A DNA stretch of 64,000 bases from Alloacidobacterium sp963823845 (GCA_963823845.1 CAWGND010000026.1:248001-312000), one strand, 5' to 3'. Shown: positions 33,318-42,455, counted from the first letter of the stretch. Notes: a model not told the origin generated them from the sequence alone. Numbers and translations are program-made.

Positions 33318-33327
33318 TCTAACAATG
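33315..33327. promoter_or_regulatory. Putative LysR box in the lysR-SDR divergent promoter
   Basis: CATT-CTAAC-AATG, a 4-bp inverted repeat with N5 spacing at the regulator's own start codon. Downstream TATTAT (33357-33362) can serve as -10 for the SDR, but the -35 position (CCAGAT) is poor, fitting activator dependence. Confidence 0.4.
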
Positions 33328-33389
33328 CATGAGCCAGATGATAGCTTCCCGATCTCTATTATGTGGAAGCAGAAAGGTAGGACCCGAAA

Positions 33390-34127
33390 ATGGGTGACAC
33401 ACAAAAAGTAGCAATCGTAACTGGAGCATCGCGGGGGATCGGTCGAGCCGTGGCTGTCAGGCTGGCGAGCGAAGGATTTGCCGTCGTAGTGAATTATGCC
33501 GGCAGCCACGCGGAGGCAGCAAAGGCCGTTGAGGAAATTGAAAGCGTCGGTGGCAAGGCCATTGCGGTACAGGCTGACGTATCGAAGACGGCGGAGGTAG
33601 CGCGCCTCTTTGATGAAACAGAGAAGGCCTTCGGCGGCATCGATGTGCTGGTGAATAACGCGGGCGTCATGGCCATCAAGCCGATCGCTGAATTTGACGA
33701 CGAAACATTCGACCACATCTTCGCGATCAATGTTCGCGGCACGTTCAACACCTTAAAGCAGGCGGCGAAAAAAATTCGCTCGGGTGGCCGCATAATCAAC
33801 TTTTCCACGAGCGCGACCTTGCTGGCGCTGCCCGGCTATAGCGCTTATTGCGCGTCCAAGTCGGCCGTTGAAGTATTCACCAGCATCCTCACCAAAGAAC
33901 TTCGCGGGCGTAATGTAGCAGTCAACACCGTGGCTCCCGGGCCAGTCGCTACGGAACTATTCTTCGAGGGAAAGACCCCGGAGCAGGTTGAGCGTCTGAC
34001 CAAGCTGAACCCATTTGAGCGGTTGGGCCGACCAGACGACATCGCCAGTGTCGTTGCATTTCTGGCGGGCCCGGATGGAGCATGGGTAAACGGGCAGACG
34101 CTTCGCGCTAACGGCGGCATGGTTTAA
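33390..34127 (+). CDS. SDR-family oxidoreductase (classical)
   Basis: 245 residues. NAD(P)-binding VTGASRGIGRAVAVRLASEG, VNNAGVMA, catalytic region with FSTSATLLALPGYSAYCASK (Ser, Tyr and Lys in place) and the end VNGQTLRANGGMV. It is similar to FabG-like reductases but, being next to a LysR gene and an extended SDR, more likely acts on a small aldehyde/ketone. It is first of a two-gene unit with the epimerase-like SDR, gap 20 bases. Confidence 0.92.
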   Translation: MGDTQKVAIVTGASRGIGRAVAVRLASEGFAVVVNYAGSHAEAAKAVEEIESVGGKAIAVQADVSKTAEVARLFDETEKAFGGIDVLVNNAGVMAIKPIAEFDDETFDHIFAINVRGTFNTLKQAAKKIRSGGRIINFSTSATLLALPGYSAYCASKSAVEVFTSILTKELRGRNVAVNTVAPGPVATELFFEGKTPEQVERLTKLNPFERLGRPDDIASVVAFLAGPDGAWVNGQTLRANGGMV

Positions 34128-34147
34128 GGAAAAAAGAGGAGATCATC

Positions 34148-35086
34148 ATGCGAATTTTTATGACAGGAGCAAGTGGATACGTCGGCAGCGTAGTCGCCGA
34201 AAGGGCGGTCGAGCAAGGTCACACCGTAATTGGGCTCGCCCGCAGTCAGGCATCACAAGAGAAGCTGAAGAAGCTGGGCGTAACCCCGCTGCCGGGCGAT
34301 CTTGAAGCGCTCGAACTGCTGACGCAGGCGGCTGCAGGTTCCGATGCGGTGCTGCATCTCGGCTTCGTGCACGAGTTCCATCGGCCTTACAGCGAACTGC
34401 TGGCGATTGACAAAGCTGCGATCCGGGCCATGGGTGAGGGGCTTGCAGGAACGGTCAAGCCTCTTATCATGACTTCGGGAACAGGCGTGACTCAACCGGA
34501 CCCGAACAGTGGCGAAACGAATGAAGATTCGCCTCTGACAAGCGATGCTGGACTGCGGATGAGGACAGAGGCGGAGCAGGTCGCACTGGAGCTCCAGAAA
34601 GACGGACTGCGTCCCATTGTGATACGGCTTGCGCCCTATGTTTACGGGCGAGGCGGAAGCGTTTTCGTTCCTGCCTTGCTGAAAGCAGCGGCTGAGCATG
34701 GCTTTGCGCCGTATGTTGGCGACGGGACGCGGCTTACCTCTTCCGCCGATGTAGACGCAGCAGCGGAACTCTATTTGCTGGCTGCCGAAAAGGCTCCGGC
34801 AGGCTCAATCTTCAACTGCACGACGGAGACGGATATTCCGTTGCGTGCTCTTGCCGAAGCCATCGGCAAAGCGGTCGGCGTTCCGGCGAGAAGCGTATCT
34901 CGCAGCGACGCGGACGCAGTCATAGTGCCGTTCATCGCGCAGTTCATGGAGATTGCAAACCGCGGCTCGAGTGAAAAGGCTCGCCGTGTTCTGGGATGGA
35001 ATCCGCAGCCGAGGTTTGGATTGCTCGAAGACATTACGCAGGGTTCGTATCGCCAACTGGCTGCGAGTTTACGTGTTCACGCATGA
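34148..35086 (+). CDS. NAD(P)-dependent epimerase-like (atypical/extended SDR) protein
   Basis: 312 residues. The N-terminal dinucleotide motif MRIFMTGASGYVGSVVAERA is clear. Substrate-domain features include PLIMTSGTGVTQPDPNSGET and IRLAPYVYGRGGSVFVPALL. The usual YxxxK pair is not evident (the position reads around LRMRTEAEQVAL), so it may belong to an atypical SDR group in which the catalytic tyrosine is lost or moved. It is the second gene of the SDR pair under probable LysR control. Confidence 0.87.
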   Translation: MRIFMTGASGYVGSVVAERAVEQGHTVIGLARSQASQEKLKKLGVTPLPGDLEALELLTQAAAGSDAVLHLGFVHEFHRPYSELLAIDKAAIRAMGEGLAGTVKPLIMTSGTGVTQPDPNSGETNEDSPLTSDAGLRMRTEAEQVALELQKDGLRPIVIRLAPYVYGRGGSVFVPALLKAAAEHGFAPYVGDGTRLTSSADVDAAAELYLLAAEKAPAGSIFNCTTETDIPLRALAEAIGKAVGVPARSVSRSDADAVIVPFIAQFMEIANRGSSEKARRVLGWNPQPRFGLLEDITQGSYRQLAASLRVHA

Positions 35087-35155
35087 TCAAGCCGGGTCCG
35101 GTTCTCAATCTGGAGTCGGGCACAGTATTCTCGCACGGATCTTCGCCAATTCAAG

Positions 35156-36097
35156 TTACTCGAGCGCAGGAGGGTTCATGATTGTGCGCGAGCCAAGCTC
35201 CTTCGTGATGAGATTCCTGAGCCAGACCTGCGCGGGATCGTCATTCCTTTGTCGGTGCCAAACCATTCTGAGGACGAAAGGCGGGAGTCCAAGAGGCTCG
35301 GGGCGGAAGACCAGTCCGAGACTTCGGCCAAAGGCGTTCACGACGGATTCCTGAATGCACGCGACAAGGTCGCTTGAAGCGACGGCGTGCAATACCGAAA
35401 GGCAATGCGGGAGCGCCAGCCTGAGACGCCGGCGCAGGCCGCGCGCGGCCAGTTCGTTGTCGATCAATCCCCAGGGCTGATTGCGATAGATCACCGCCGC
35501 ATGTTCGAGCCTGGTAAATCTCTCGAGCGTAAGCCTGCGCTTCCAGACAGCGTGTCCGCGGCGGGCGATCACGACGTTGTTCTCTTCTGAGAGCGGCTCC
35601 ATGATGAAGCCCGGCGAAAGGTAGCGCGCGTCCGGGAAGTAGCCAATCGCGACGTCTAGCGTTCCATTGCGAAGCTCGCTTTCGGGCACGGTAAAGAGCC
35701 AGTCCAGGCGGCGGGTCTGCATTTGTAACTCCCCGGAAAGCATCGAGCGGGCCAGCAGGGGCGCGAGGCGTAGTTCCACATCGTCGCTCAGTCCAATGCG
35801 AAATCGCTGCGCGCTGGCCGAGGGGTCAAAGGTCTGCGGCGCTTCGAAGGTCTGCCGAAGCTGCGCCAGAGCCGAGCGGATAGGCCCTGCGAGCCGCTCC
35901 GCTCGCGGGGTCGGCATCATGCCCTGTGAGGTGCGCACAAAGAGAGGATCTTCAAGCCGGGTGCGCAGTCGTGCAATGGCATTGCTGAAGGCCGGTTGGC
36001 TCAAACCGACCCGTTTCGCTGCGCGGCCGACATGACGCTCATCCACGAGCGACTCGAATGCGAGTAAAAGGTTAAGGTCTATGCCATTGATATTCAT
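35156..36097 (-). CDS. LysR-family transcriptional regulator
   Basis: 313 residues from ATG 36097. HTH: IDLNLLLAFESLVDERHVGR and AAKRVGLSQPAFSNAIARLR, then RLEDPLFVRTSQGMMPTPRA; effector domain with SASAQRFRIGLSDDVELRLA. Closely related in layout to the LysR at 32403-33317, suggesting duplication. A perfect ATTCA-N5-TGAAT repeat covers its own start codon, fitting autoregulation. It is divergent from the serine hydrolase gene, a plausible target. Confidence 0.92.
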   Translation of the reverse strand: MNINGIDLNLLLAFESLVDERHVGRAAKRVGLSQPAFSNAIARLRTRLEDPLFVRTSQGMMPTPRAERLAGPIRSALAQLRQTFEAPQTFDPSASAQRFRIGLSDDVELRLAPLLARSMLSGELQMQTRRLDWLFTVPESELRNGTLDVAIGYFPDARYLSPGFIMEPLSEENNVVIARRGHAVWKRRLTLERFTRLEHAAVIYRNQPWGLIDNELAARGLRRRLRLALPHCLSVLHAVASSDLVACIQESVVNAFGRSLGLVFRPEPLGLPPFVLRMVWHRQRNDDPAQVWLRNLITKELGSRTIMNPPALE

Positions 36098-36106
36098 ACA
36101 TTGAAT
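36092..36106. promoter_or_regulatory. Putative LysR operator ATTCA-N5-TGAAT
   Basis: A perfect 15-bp interrupted palindrome in the divergent region between lysR and the serine hydrolase, containing the T-N11-A spacing typical of LysR boxes and overlapping the regulator's start codon. Confidence 0.5.
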
Positions 36107-36164
36107 AGTACACATCACCAATATCCACTTCACGAATGCGCACGGACTCAGCTATACCAGCATC

Positions 36165-37553
36165 ATGCTTAAGTTCTTCGCGGTCACGCTCGTTCTCCTG
36201 TCTGCGGTCGCTCTACCTGCCGCGCCCCCAGCCGATAGTCCGGTGCTTCAGGTCTTCAAGCAGTGGCTGGATGCGTTCAACTCCGCCGATGCCACGAAGA
36301 TGGCCGCGTTCTGGCATACCTACGGGAAAAATGCGGCGGATGACCATTCGCCAAGCGATCTACGATTGCGACAAATGACGGAAGGAATGACGATCTTCAA
36401 GGTGGTGGAGGATACGGGGACGCACCTCGTCGTGCTCATGAAAGAAGGCCGCGGCATCTATTCCGAATCGACCATGGATCTCGCAACAACGAGCCCTCCG
36501 ACAGTCGAGCGCATCTCAGGCCACCCGGTCCCGCCGCCAGTGAGCGAGGGGGACATAGCGACCAGCGACGAAGACCTTGCCAGCAAGGTGCGCGAGAGGG
36601 TTGCGAATGTGGAGGAACCCAACGCCTTCTCGGGAGCGGTGTTGATCGCGCACAACGGCAAGGTCGTTCTCGACGAGGCATGGGGCTTGGCCGACGACAG
36701 CAAGAAGATTCCGAACACGACGGACACGCAGTTCTGTCTCGGGTCGATGAACAAAATGTTTACTTCGGTGGCGATTCTTCAGCTCGTGCAAAAGGGCAAG
36801 CTCGCGCTGGACAAGCCGATCGCCACCTACTGGCCTGACTATCCAAATAAAGACCTTGCTGCGCGGGTGACCATACGCGAGTTGCTGAGTCATACGGGCG
36901 GCACAGGCGATATTTTCACGCCGGAGTACGAATCGCACCGCGGCGAGACGCGGACACTCGCGGACTACGTCAAGCTCTTCGGAAACCGCCCTGTCCAATT
37001 CGAACCAGGCACGCGGATGGAGTACTCCAACTATGGATTCATTCTGCTGGGGCGAATCATCGAGCTCGTCAGCGGCGAGTCGTATCAGGACTATGTGCGA
37101 ACTCACATCTATCTGCCCGCCGGCATGCAGCACACCGACTCGCGTCCGGAGACGGACCAGGTGAAGGGACGGGCAACGGGCTACACACGCGGACCGAATG
37201 GGCTGGCGCCTAACACAGCCACCATGCCCTGGAGCGGAACATCGGCTGGGGGAGGATACTCAACAGTCCGCGATCTGTTTTTGTTTGCCGAAGCGCTCCA
37301 GTCGGGAAAGCTGCTGGATCCTGCGCTCCTGAAGGAAGCGACAACGGGGGCTGCGACCCATCCCGATTACGGCCTGGGATTCTACGTGCTGCCTGATGGA
37401 GCCTTTGGCCACGGCGGCGGAGCGCCGGGGATCAATGGCGAGCTGCACATGCTGCCGAAGAGGGATTATGTGCTTGTGGCTCTCGTGAACCGCGACCCGC
37501 CGATGGCCACCATGATGGTGAACCTGATCGAGGAGATTCTTCCACGACAATGA
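36165..37553 (+). CDS. Secreted serine hydrolase, beta-lactamase/class C type
   Basis: 462 residues. A signal peptide (FFAVTLVLLSAVALPAA) is followed by a 120-residue N-terminal domain (FKQWLDAFNSADATKMAAFW, nuclear-transport-factor-like) and a beta-lactamase family domain. The nucleophile motif is SMNK around residue 195, the YSN motif is in MEYSNYGFILLGRI, and the third motif is HGGGAPG. Such proteins are D-amino peptidases, esterases or penicillin-binding-like enzymes; which one cannot be decided. Periplasmic or extracellular. Divergent from a LysR gene. Confidence 0.9.
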   Translation: MLKFFAVTLVLLSAVALPAAPPADSPVLQVFKQWLDAFNSADATKMAAFWHTYGKNAADDHSPSDLRLRQMTEGMTIFKVVEDTGTHLVVLMKEGRGIYSESTMDLATTSPPTVERISGHPVPPPVSEGDIATSDEDLASKVRERVANVEEPNAFSGAVLIAHNGKVVLDEAWGLADDSKKIPNTTDTQFCLGSMNKMFTSVAILQLVQKGKLALDKPIATYWPDYPNKDLAARVTIRELLSHTGGTGDIFTPEYESHRGETRTLADYVKLFGNRPVQFEPGTRMEYSNYGFILLGRIIELVSGESYQDYVRTHIYLPAGMQHTDSRPETDQVKGRATGYTRGPNGLAPNTATMPWSGTSAGGGYSTVRDLFLFAEALQSGKLLDPALLKEATTGAATHPDYGLGFYVLPDGAFGHGGGAPGINGELHMLPKRDYVLVALVNRDPPMATMMVNLIEEILPRQ

Positions 37554-37637
37554 TCGAGATTTTGACCGAAAACTACTCCTAAAACAGTGCTTCGCCGATT
37601 TCGCCCCCACCCCGTCCCCATGCGATACTCAGAAGGA

Positions 37638-38342
37638 ATGTACAACCGCGTGGTTTTGAAACTCTCAGGAGAAGCGCTAGCTGCCGGGCGTGGCTTTGGC
37701 GTAGACGTAGATCGTGTGCACGAAATCGCCGGTGAGATTTCACAGGTGCGCGAACTGGGCGTAGACGTTGCCATTGTCGTCGGCGGGGGCAATTTCTTTC
37801 GCGGCGTTGCCGAGCAGGCCAAGGAGATGGACCGCGTGTCCGCCGACCACATGGGCATGCTTGGAACGGTTATCAATGCGCTGGCTATCCAGGACGCCCT
37901 GGAAAAGCAGGGCGCTCATGCCCGCGTGATGTCGGCCATTGAGATGCACCAGGTCTGCGAGCCTTATATCCGGCGCCGAGCTATCCGGCACCTCGAAAAG
38001 GGCCGCGTGGTGATTTTTGCCGCCGGAACCGGAAATCCGTACTTTTCCACAGATACGGCCGCATCTTTGCGCGCCATGGAGATTAAAGCAGACGTCTTAC
38101 TGAAAGCGACCAAAGTGGAAGGCGTCTACGATGCCGACCCGGTCATCAAAACAGATGCGGTGAAATTCGAGCAGATTACCTACATGGACATACTGCGACT
38201 AGGGCTCAAGGTAATGGACACCACTGCCGTCAGCATGTGCAAGGACAACAATCTGCCCATGATTATCTTCAACATGAACCGGCCGGGGAATATCCGCCGC
38301 GTAATCAGCGGGGAGAAAGTCGGCTCACTGGTGACGGCCTGA
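37638..38342 (+). CDS. pyrH: Uridylate kinase (UMP kinase)
   Basis: 234 residues. Phosphorylates UMP to UDP with ATP. Motifs of the amino-acid-kinase fold: VVLKLSGEALAAGRGFG, VAIVVGGGNFFRGVAEQA, GTGNPYFSTDTAASLRAMEI and IKADVLLKATKVEGVYDADP. The start by homology is ATG 37638, though its AGAAGGA lies directly against it; ATG 37620 is the alternative. pyrH commonly follows rpsB-tsf; here it is 8.9 kb away and no frr follows. Confidence 0.96.
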   Translation: MYNRVVLKLSGEALAAGRGFGVDVDRVHEIAGEISQVRELGVDVAIVVGGGNFFRGVAEQAKEMDRVSADHMGMLGTVINALAIQDALEKQGAHARVMSAIEMHQVCEPYIRRRAIRHLEKGRVVIFAAGTGNPYFSTDTAASLRAMEIKADVLLKATKVEGVYDADPVIKTDAVKFEQITYMDILRLGLKVMDTTAVSMCKDNNLPMIIFNMNRPGNIRRVISGEKVGSLVTA

Positions 38343-38395
38343 GTGTAGAGAAGCAACCCGGATCATCCGCTGCTGTGCTGGAGCGGCCCGCAGAG

Positions 38396-39523
38396 ATGCC
38401 GCATCCCTCCTCAGAGGCTGAAGTCCCCGTAGAAGTCGTAAAGCCAGCGAAAAAATCGATCCTGCCTGCGCTTTCCGGGCTGCGGGCTTTTGCTGCGCTG
38501 AATATCGTTTTTTACCACTTCTCCAACCCGAAGTGGTTCGGGCCGTTCGCCCCAATCGTCGACAACGGCTATACCTCGGTCAGCTTTTTCCTGCTGATGT
38601 CGGGCTTCATACTGGCCTACAATTACAGCGACCGCGCGCAGAGCGGCCACTTGAACATCCGGCATTTCTGGACGGCGCGCTTTTCGCGGCTCTATCCGGT
38701 ATACATCTTTGGACTACTGGTTTCGCTGGGCATGCTGATGGCCGAGTGGCAGGTCCGCACCCACGGCGAATTTGCGCTCGGCGTCGTGCTGACGCCTTTG
38801 CTTCTTCAGGGATGGATTCCGAATCTGGCCACCTTCTGGAACACGCCTGCATGGACAATGTGCACGGAGGCCTTCTTCTATTTGATCTTTCCGGCTGTCG
38901 TGGTTTGGAAGCGTCCGCAGAGATGGCGCACCACGATTGGCCTTCTGGCGCTGCTGTGGGTCGCAGGCATGGTACTGCCTACCCTGTACACCGTATTGCA
39001 GCCGGACGGTCCAAATCCGGGCCGTTATACCGATAGCTTCTGGATGCGCGCGCTCAAGTTCTCGCCGCCGCCGCATGTGCCGTCTTTCCTGTTTGGGATT
39101 GTTCTGGCCGACGTGGATGCCCGCATCTCTCGCGCCAACCGCTGGCGGCTGTTATTGGGCATTCTCGGAGTGGGCGCAATCTACACCGTGCTCTACTATG
39201 GCGACCACATGCCGTTTGCCCTGATGCATGACGGCCTGATGATGCCGCTCTTCGGCCTCGCCATTCTCGGATTGGCCGGACACAACCTGATCGCCCGCTT
39301 CTTTGGCTTCTGGCCCTTCATGGCCGTAGGTCAGGCGAGCTACTGCCTCTACATCCTGCACTTCAATCTCTGGGACCTGATCCACAAATCGCATCTGCTG
39401 GAAATGACGCACCTGATCGCACTCGATCCGTGGATCAGTTATGCGTTGCTGGTAGCGGCGGCGCTGCTGACGATGAAGCTTATCGAGAAGCCCGCGCAGA
39501 AGTGGATCCGGAACCGCGCTTGA
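38396..39523 (+). CDS. Acyltransferase family 3 membrane protein (OafA/YrhL-like)
   Basis: About 375 residues from ATG 38396 (other starts up to the pyrH stop are possible). The acyltransferase-3 hallmark is ALSGLRAFAALNIVFYHFSN, where R and H are the conserved pair, followed by FFLLMSGFILAYNY and FWTARFSRLYPVYI. About ten membrane helices are expected; the C-terminus ends KLIEKPAQKWIRNRA. Such enzymes O-acylate surface sugars or exported metabolites across the inner membrane. Close downstream of pyrH in the same direction; no polysaccharide cluster nearby. Confidence 0.9.
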   Translation: MPHPSSEAEVPVEVVKPAKKSILPALSGLRAFAALNIVFYHFSNPKWFGPFAPIVDNGYTSVSFFLLMSGFILAYNYSDRAQSGHLNIRHFWTARFSRLYPVYIFGLLVSLGMLMAEWQVRTHGEFALGVVLTPLLLQGWIPNLATFWNTPAWTMCTEAFFYLIFPAVVVWKRPQRWRTTIGLLALLWVAGMVLPTLYTVLQPDGPNPGRYTDSFWMRALKFSPPPHVPSFLFGIVLADVDARISRANRWRLLLGILGVGAIYTVLYYGDHMPFALMHDGLMMPLFGLAILGLAGHNLIARFFGFWPFMAVGQASYCLYILHFNLWDLIHKSHLLEMTHLIALDPWISYALLVAAALLTMKLIEKPAQKWIRNRA

Positions 39524-39620
39524 GCATAGCGTTTACAGAGCAATAGCGGATTCAGGCCACAGACATGCGGTGGTGCCGGCGTTCTTGTGTTGCCCAGCTG
39601 TTACACTAAGAAGTTTTGTT

Positions 39621-40580
39621 ATGACCGAATCAACTACCCTTCAGCCCGCCCGCTGTCTGCGCGTTGCAGAGAGCATTACAGAACTCATGGGACAGACGCC
39701 GATGCTGCACCTGCGTCGTCTTGCAACAGCCAAGATGGCCGATGTCTATGCCAAGCTCGAGTTTCTCAATCCAGGCGGCAGCGTAAAGGATCGCGCCGCC
39801 TTCGGCATGATCCTCGACGCGGAATCACGCGGCCTCCTGAAACCCGGTTCGACCATCGTTGAAGCCACGGCGGGCAACACCGGCGTCGGCCTCGCCCTCG
39901 TCGGCGTCAATCGGGGATACAACGTCGTGCTCTTCGTGCCGGAAGGTTTCGCCGAAGAAAAATGCATCTTGATGCGCGGCTTTGGTGCAACAGTCGAACG
40001 AACGCCCGAGACGGAAGGCATGAGTGGGGCCATCCGGCGCGCGCTCGAATTTGCCAAGCACGACGCAAGCATCTTTCCCGCGATGCAGTTCGACAACCAG
40101 GCGAACCCGCAGTTTCACTACGACACGACAGCCCAGGAGCTTTGGGAGCAGATGGAGGGACGCGTCGACGCCTTTGTGAGCGGTGTGGGTACCGGCGGAA
40201 CCTTCTCCGGCATCGCCCGGCTGCTGAAGGAAAAAGACCGCAATATCCTCACAGTCGCCGTCGAAACCGAAGGCTCCGTGCTGCAGGGTGGCCAGCCGGG
40301 ACCACACAAGGTGGAAGGGATCGGTGCCTCCTTTATCCCCGGGACATTTCATCCTGAAGTCGCTGACGAAATCGTGCGCGTCACCGACGTCGACGCCTTC
40401 GCCATGGTCAAGCGTCTTGCGTCTGAAGAAGGCGTCCTCGCCGGATCAAGCGCTGGCGCCGCGGTACACGCCGCACTGAGCGTTGCAGCAAAGCTCGGGC
40501 CGGGCAAGCGCGTCACCACGATTGTCCCCGATTCAGCGGAGCGGTACCTTTCGAAGAAGGTTTTCGAAGGCGGAATCTAG
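39621..40580 (+). CDS. Cysteine synthase / cystathionine beta-synthase family PLP enzyme
   Basis: 319 residues from ATG 39621. PLP lysine in LEFLNPGGSVKDRAAFGMIL; cofactor loop EATAGNTGVGLAL; VSGVGTGGTFSGIARLL for the phosphate. The EATAGNTG form and the neighbouring cystathionine lyase favour cystathionine beta-synthase (serine + homocysteine) over O-acetylserine sulfhydrylase, but the two cannot be separated with certainty. There are no C-terminal CBS regulatory domains. First gene of an operon with the next two genes (gap 27 bases, then overlap). Confidence 0.9.
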   Translation: MTESTTLQPARCLRVAESITELMGQTPMLHLRRLATAKMADVYAKLEFLNPGGSVKDRAAFGMILDAESRGLLKPGSTIVEATAGNTGVGLALVGVNRGYNVVLFVPEGFAEEKCILMRGFGATVERTPETEGMSGAIRRALEFAKHDASIFPAMQFDNQANPQFHYDTTAQELWEQMEGRVDAFVSGVGTGGTFSGIARLLKEKDRNILTVAVETEGSVLQGGQPGPHKVEGIGASFIPGTFHPEVADEIVRVTDVDAFAMVKRLASEEGVLAGSSAGAAVHAALSVAAKLGPGKRVTTIVPDSAERYLSKKVFEGGI

Positions 40581-40607
40581 CCGGGCATATTTCAGGAGCA
40601 CTCAGGA

Positions 40608-41762
40608 ATGACGAAGTCAACCTACGGATTCTCAACTCGCGCCATTCACGACGGACAGCCGTCCGATCCGCTTACAGGCGCCGTCAATGTGCCCATCTAT
40701 CTCTCTTCCACCTACGCGCAGGAAGAGATCGGCAAGAACAAAGGCCATGAATACGCGCGCGTCTCGAACCCGACACGCGATGCTCTTGAAACAAACCTCG
40801 CCTCGCTTGAAGGCGGCACGAGCGCGCACGTCTTTGGCAGCGGCATGGCGGCCATCATGGCCATGGTTACGATGCTGAAGTCTGGCGACCATGTCATCTG
40901 CGGCGAGAACGTCTACGGCGGCACAACGCGCCTCTTCAATCAGATTGTCGTGAACTACGGCATTGAATTTACCTACGTCGATACGTCAGACGCCGATGGC
41001 GTGCGCCGCGCCATCAAACCGCAGACGAAGCTCGTACACATCGAAACGCCGACGAATCCAATCATGACCTTAACCGACATTCGCGCTGTCGCCGACATCT
41101 GCCATGAGCGCGTGGTCGAATTGAGCGTCGACAATACCTTCATGTCGCCCTACTTCCAGCGCCCCATCGAACTCGGCGCGGACATCGTCATGCACTCGAC
41201 GACAAAGTTCCTCAACGGCCACAGCGACGGACTCGGCGGCGTGCTTGTCGGCACCACCCCGAAGCACAAAGAACAATTCGCCTTCGTGCAGAAGTGCACC
41301 GGAGGCATTCTCTCGCCGTTTGAAAGCTGGCTGATTTTGCGCGGCGTCAAGACGCTCGCCGTCCGCATGAAGCAGCACGACGAAAGCGGACGCAAGATCG
41401 CGGCTTACCTCATGCAGCACAAGAAAGTAAAGCAGGTCTTCTATCCCGGATTGCCAGACCATCCGCAGCACGAGCTTGCGAAGAAGCAGATGTCCGGCTT
41501 CGGCTCGATGATCTCGTTTGAGACCGGATCGCTCGAGAAAGCGAACGCGCTGCTCAAGAGCGTCCGCGTCTGCACGCTGGGTGAATCGCTGGGCGGCGTC
41601 GAAACACTCATCTCGCACCCGGCCACGATGACGCATGCCGCGGTCGGTGCAGAGGAGCGAGCGAGACTCGGCATCACCGACGGTCTCGTGCGTCTTTCGG
41701 TCGGCATCGAAGACGTGGACGACTTGCTCGCCGATCTCGATCAGGCACTAGCGCAGCTATGA
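40608..41762 (+). CDS. Cystathionine gamma-lyase/synthase family PLP enzyme
   Basis: 384 residues, Cys/Met metabolism PLP family. N-terminal FSTRAIHDGQPSDPLTGAVN and VPIYLSSTYAQEE, cofactor region ASLEGGTSAHVFGSGMAAIM, the PLP lysine in VMHSTTKFLNGHSDGLGG, and LGESLGGVETLISHPATMTH near the C-terminus. Acts as cystathionine gamma-lyase (to cysteine) or gamma-synthase; with a CBS-like gene upstream, reverse transsulfuration from homocysteine to cysteine is the simplest reading. The stop overlaps the next ATG (ATGA). Confidence 0.92.
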   Translation: MTKSTYGFSTRAIHDGQPSDPLTGAVNVPIYLSSTYAQEEIGKNKGHEYARVSNPTRDALETNLASLEGGTSAHVFGSGMAAIMAMVTMLKSGDHVICGENVYGGTTRLFNQIVVNYGIEFTYVDTSDADGVRRAIKPQTKLVHIETPTNPIMTLTDIRAVADICHERVVELSVDNTFMSPYFQRPIELGADIVMHSTTKFLNGHSDGLGGVLVGTTPKHKEQFAFVQKCTGGILSPFESWLILRGVKTLAVRMKQHDESGRKIAAYLMQHKKVKQVFYPGLPDHPQHELAKKQMSGFGSMISFETGSLEKANALLKSVRVCTLGESLGGVETLISHPATMTHAAVGAEERARLGITDGLVRLSVGIEDVDDLLADLDQALAQL

Positions 41763-42451
41763 AGAAAATCCTTGTCTCCTGGAGCAGCGGCAAAGACAGC
41801 GCCTGGGCACTCCATAGCCTCCTGCAGTCGGGCGAATACGAAATCGCCGGCCTGCTGACCACGGTGAATACTGCCTTCGATCGCGTGGCCATGCACGGCA
41901 CGCGCCGCGAAATTCTCGAGGCGCAGGCTGAGGCTGCGGGCTTACCGCTCTGGACCGTTCCATTGCCCTGGCCCTGCTCCAACGCAGAATATGAAGCAGC
42001 CATGAGCAGCGTCTGCGCGCGTGCCGTGGCCGCAGGCTTCGAGGCCATCGCCTTCGGTGATCTCTTTCTCGCAGATGTGCGGCGGTATCGAGAGGAACGC
42101 CTCGCAGGCACGGGATTGCAACCCATTTTCCCGTTGTGGGGAATCAACACAGCAGAACTGGTACGAACGATGCTTCGCGCGGGAGTGAAAGCGCGCATCG
42201 TCTGCGTCGATACAAAGAAACTGCCGAGAGAATTCGCCGGATGCGATCTCGAGGAACCGCTATTACAAAAATTCTCACCCGACATAGACCCATGCGCTGA
42301 GAACGGCGAGTTCCACACCTGCGCATACGCAGGCCCGATGTTCAGGAAGCCGATTGCAATTAAAAGCGGGGAAGTGGTCGAGCGCGATGGATTCGTCTTT
42401 GCAGATGTGAAGCTGTCTCCGGATGCCGTGGGAGCATCCGGAGACGCATAG
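41759..42451 (+). CDS. PP-loop ATPase, Dph6-like (MJ0570-related)
   Basis: 230 residues. The PP-loop is SWSSGKDSAWALHSLLQSGE at the N-terminus; FGDLFLADVRRYREERLAG and PIFPLWGINTAELVRTML are further Dph6/ATP-binding family segments, with CAENGEFHTCAY toward the end. Archaeal/eukaryotic homologues make diphthamide; bacteria lack diphthamide, so the role here is another ATP-dependent amidation or adenylation. Translationally coupled (ATGA) to the cystathionine lyase, suggesting a link to sulfur amino-acid metabolism. A 12-bp hairpin lies in its last codons. Confidence 0.88.
   Translation: MKKILVSWSSGKDSAWALHSLLQSGEYEIAGLLTTVNTAFDRVAMHGTRREILEAQAEAAGLPLWTVPLPWPCSNAEYEAAMSSVCARAVAAGFEAIAFGDLFLADVRRYREERLAGTGLQPIFPLWGINTAELVRTMLRAGVKARIVCVDTKKLPREFAGCDLEEPLLQKFSPDIDPCAENGEFHTCAYAGPMFRKPIAIKSGEVVERDGFVFADVKLSPDAVGASGDA
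42415..42445. terminator. Terminator-like hairpin in the 3' end of the PP-loop gene
   Basis: GTCTCCGGATGC (42415-42426) pairs perfectly with GCATCCGGAGAC (42434-42445) around seven bases. It is inside the coding sequence, six bases before the stop, between two convergent genes only four bases apart. No T-run. Confidence 0.55.
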
Positions 42452-42455
42452 GGGC

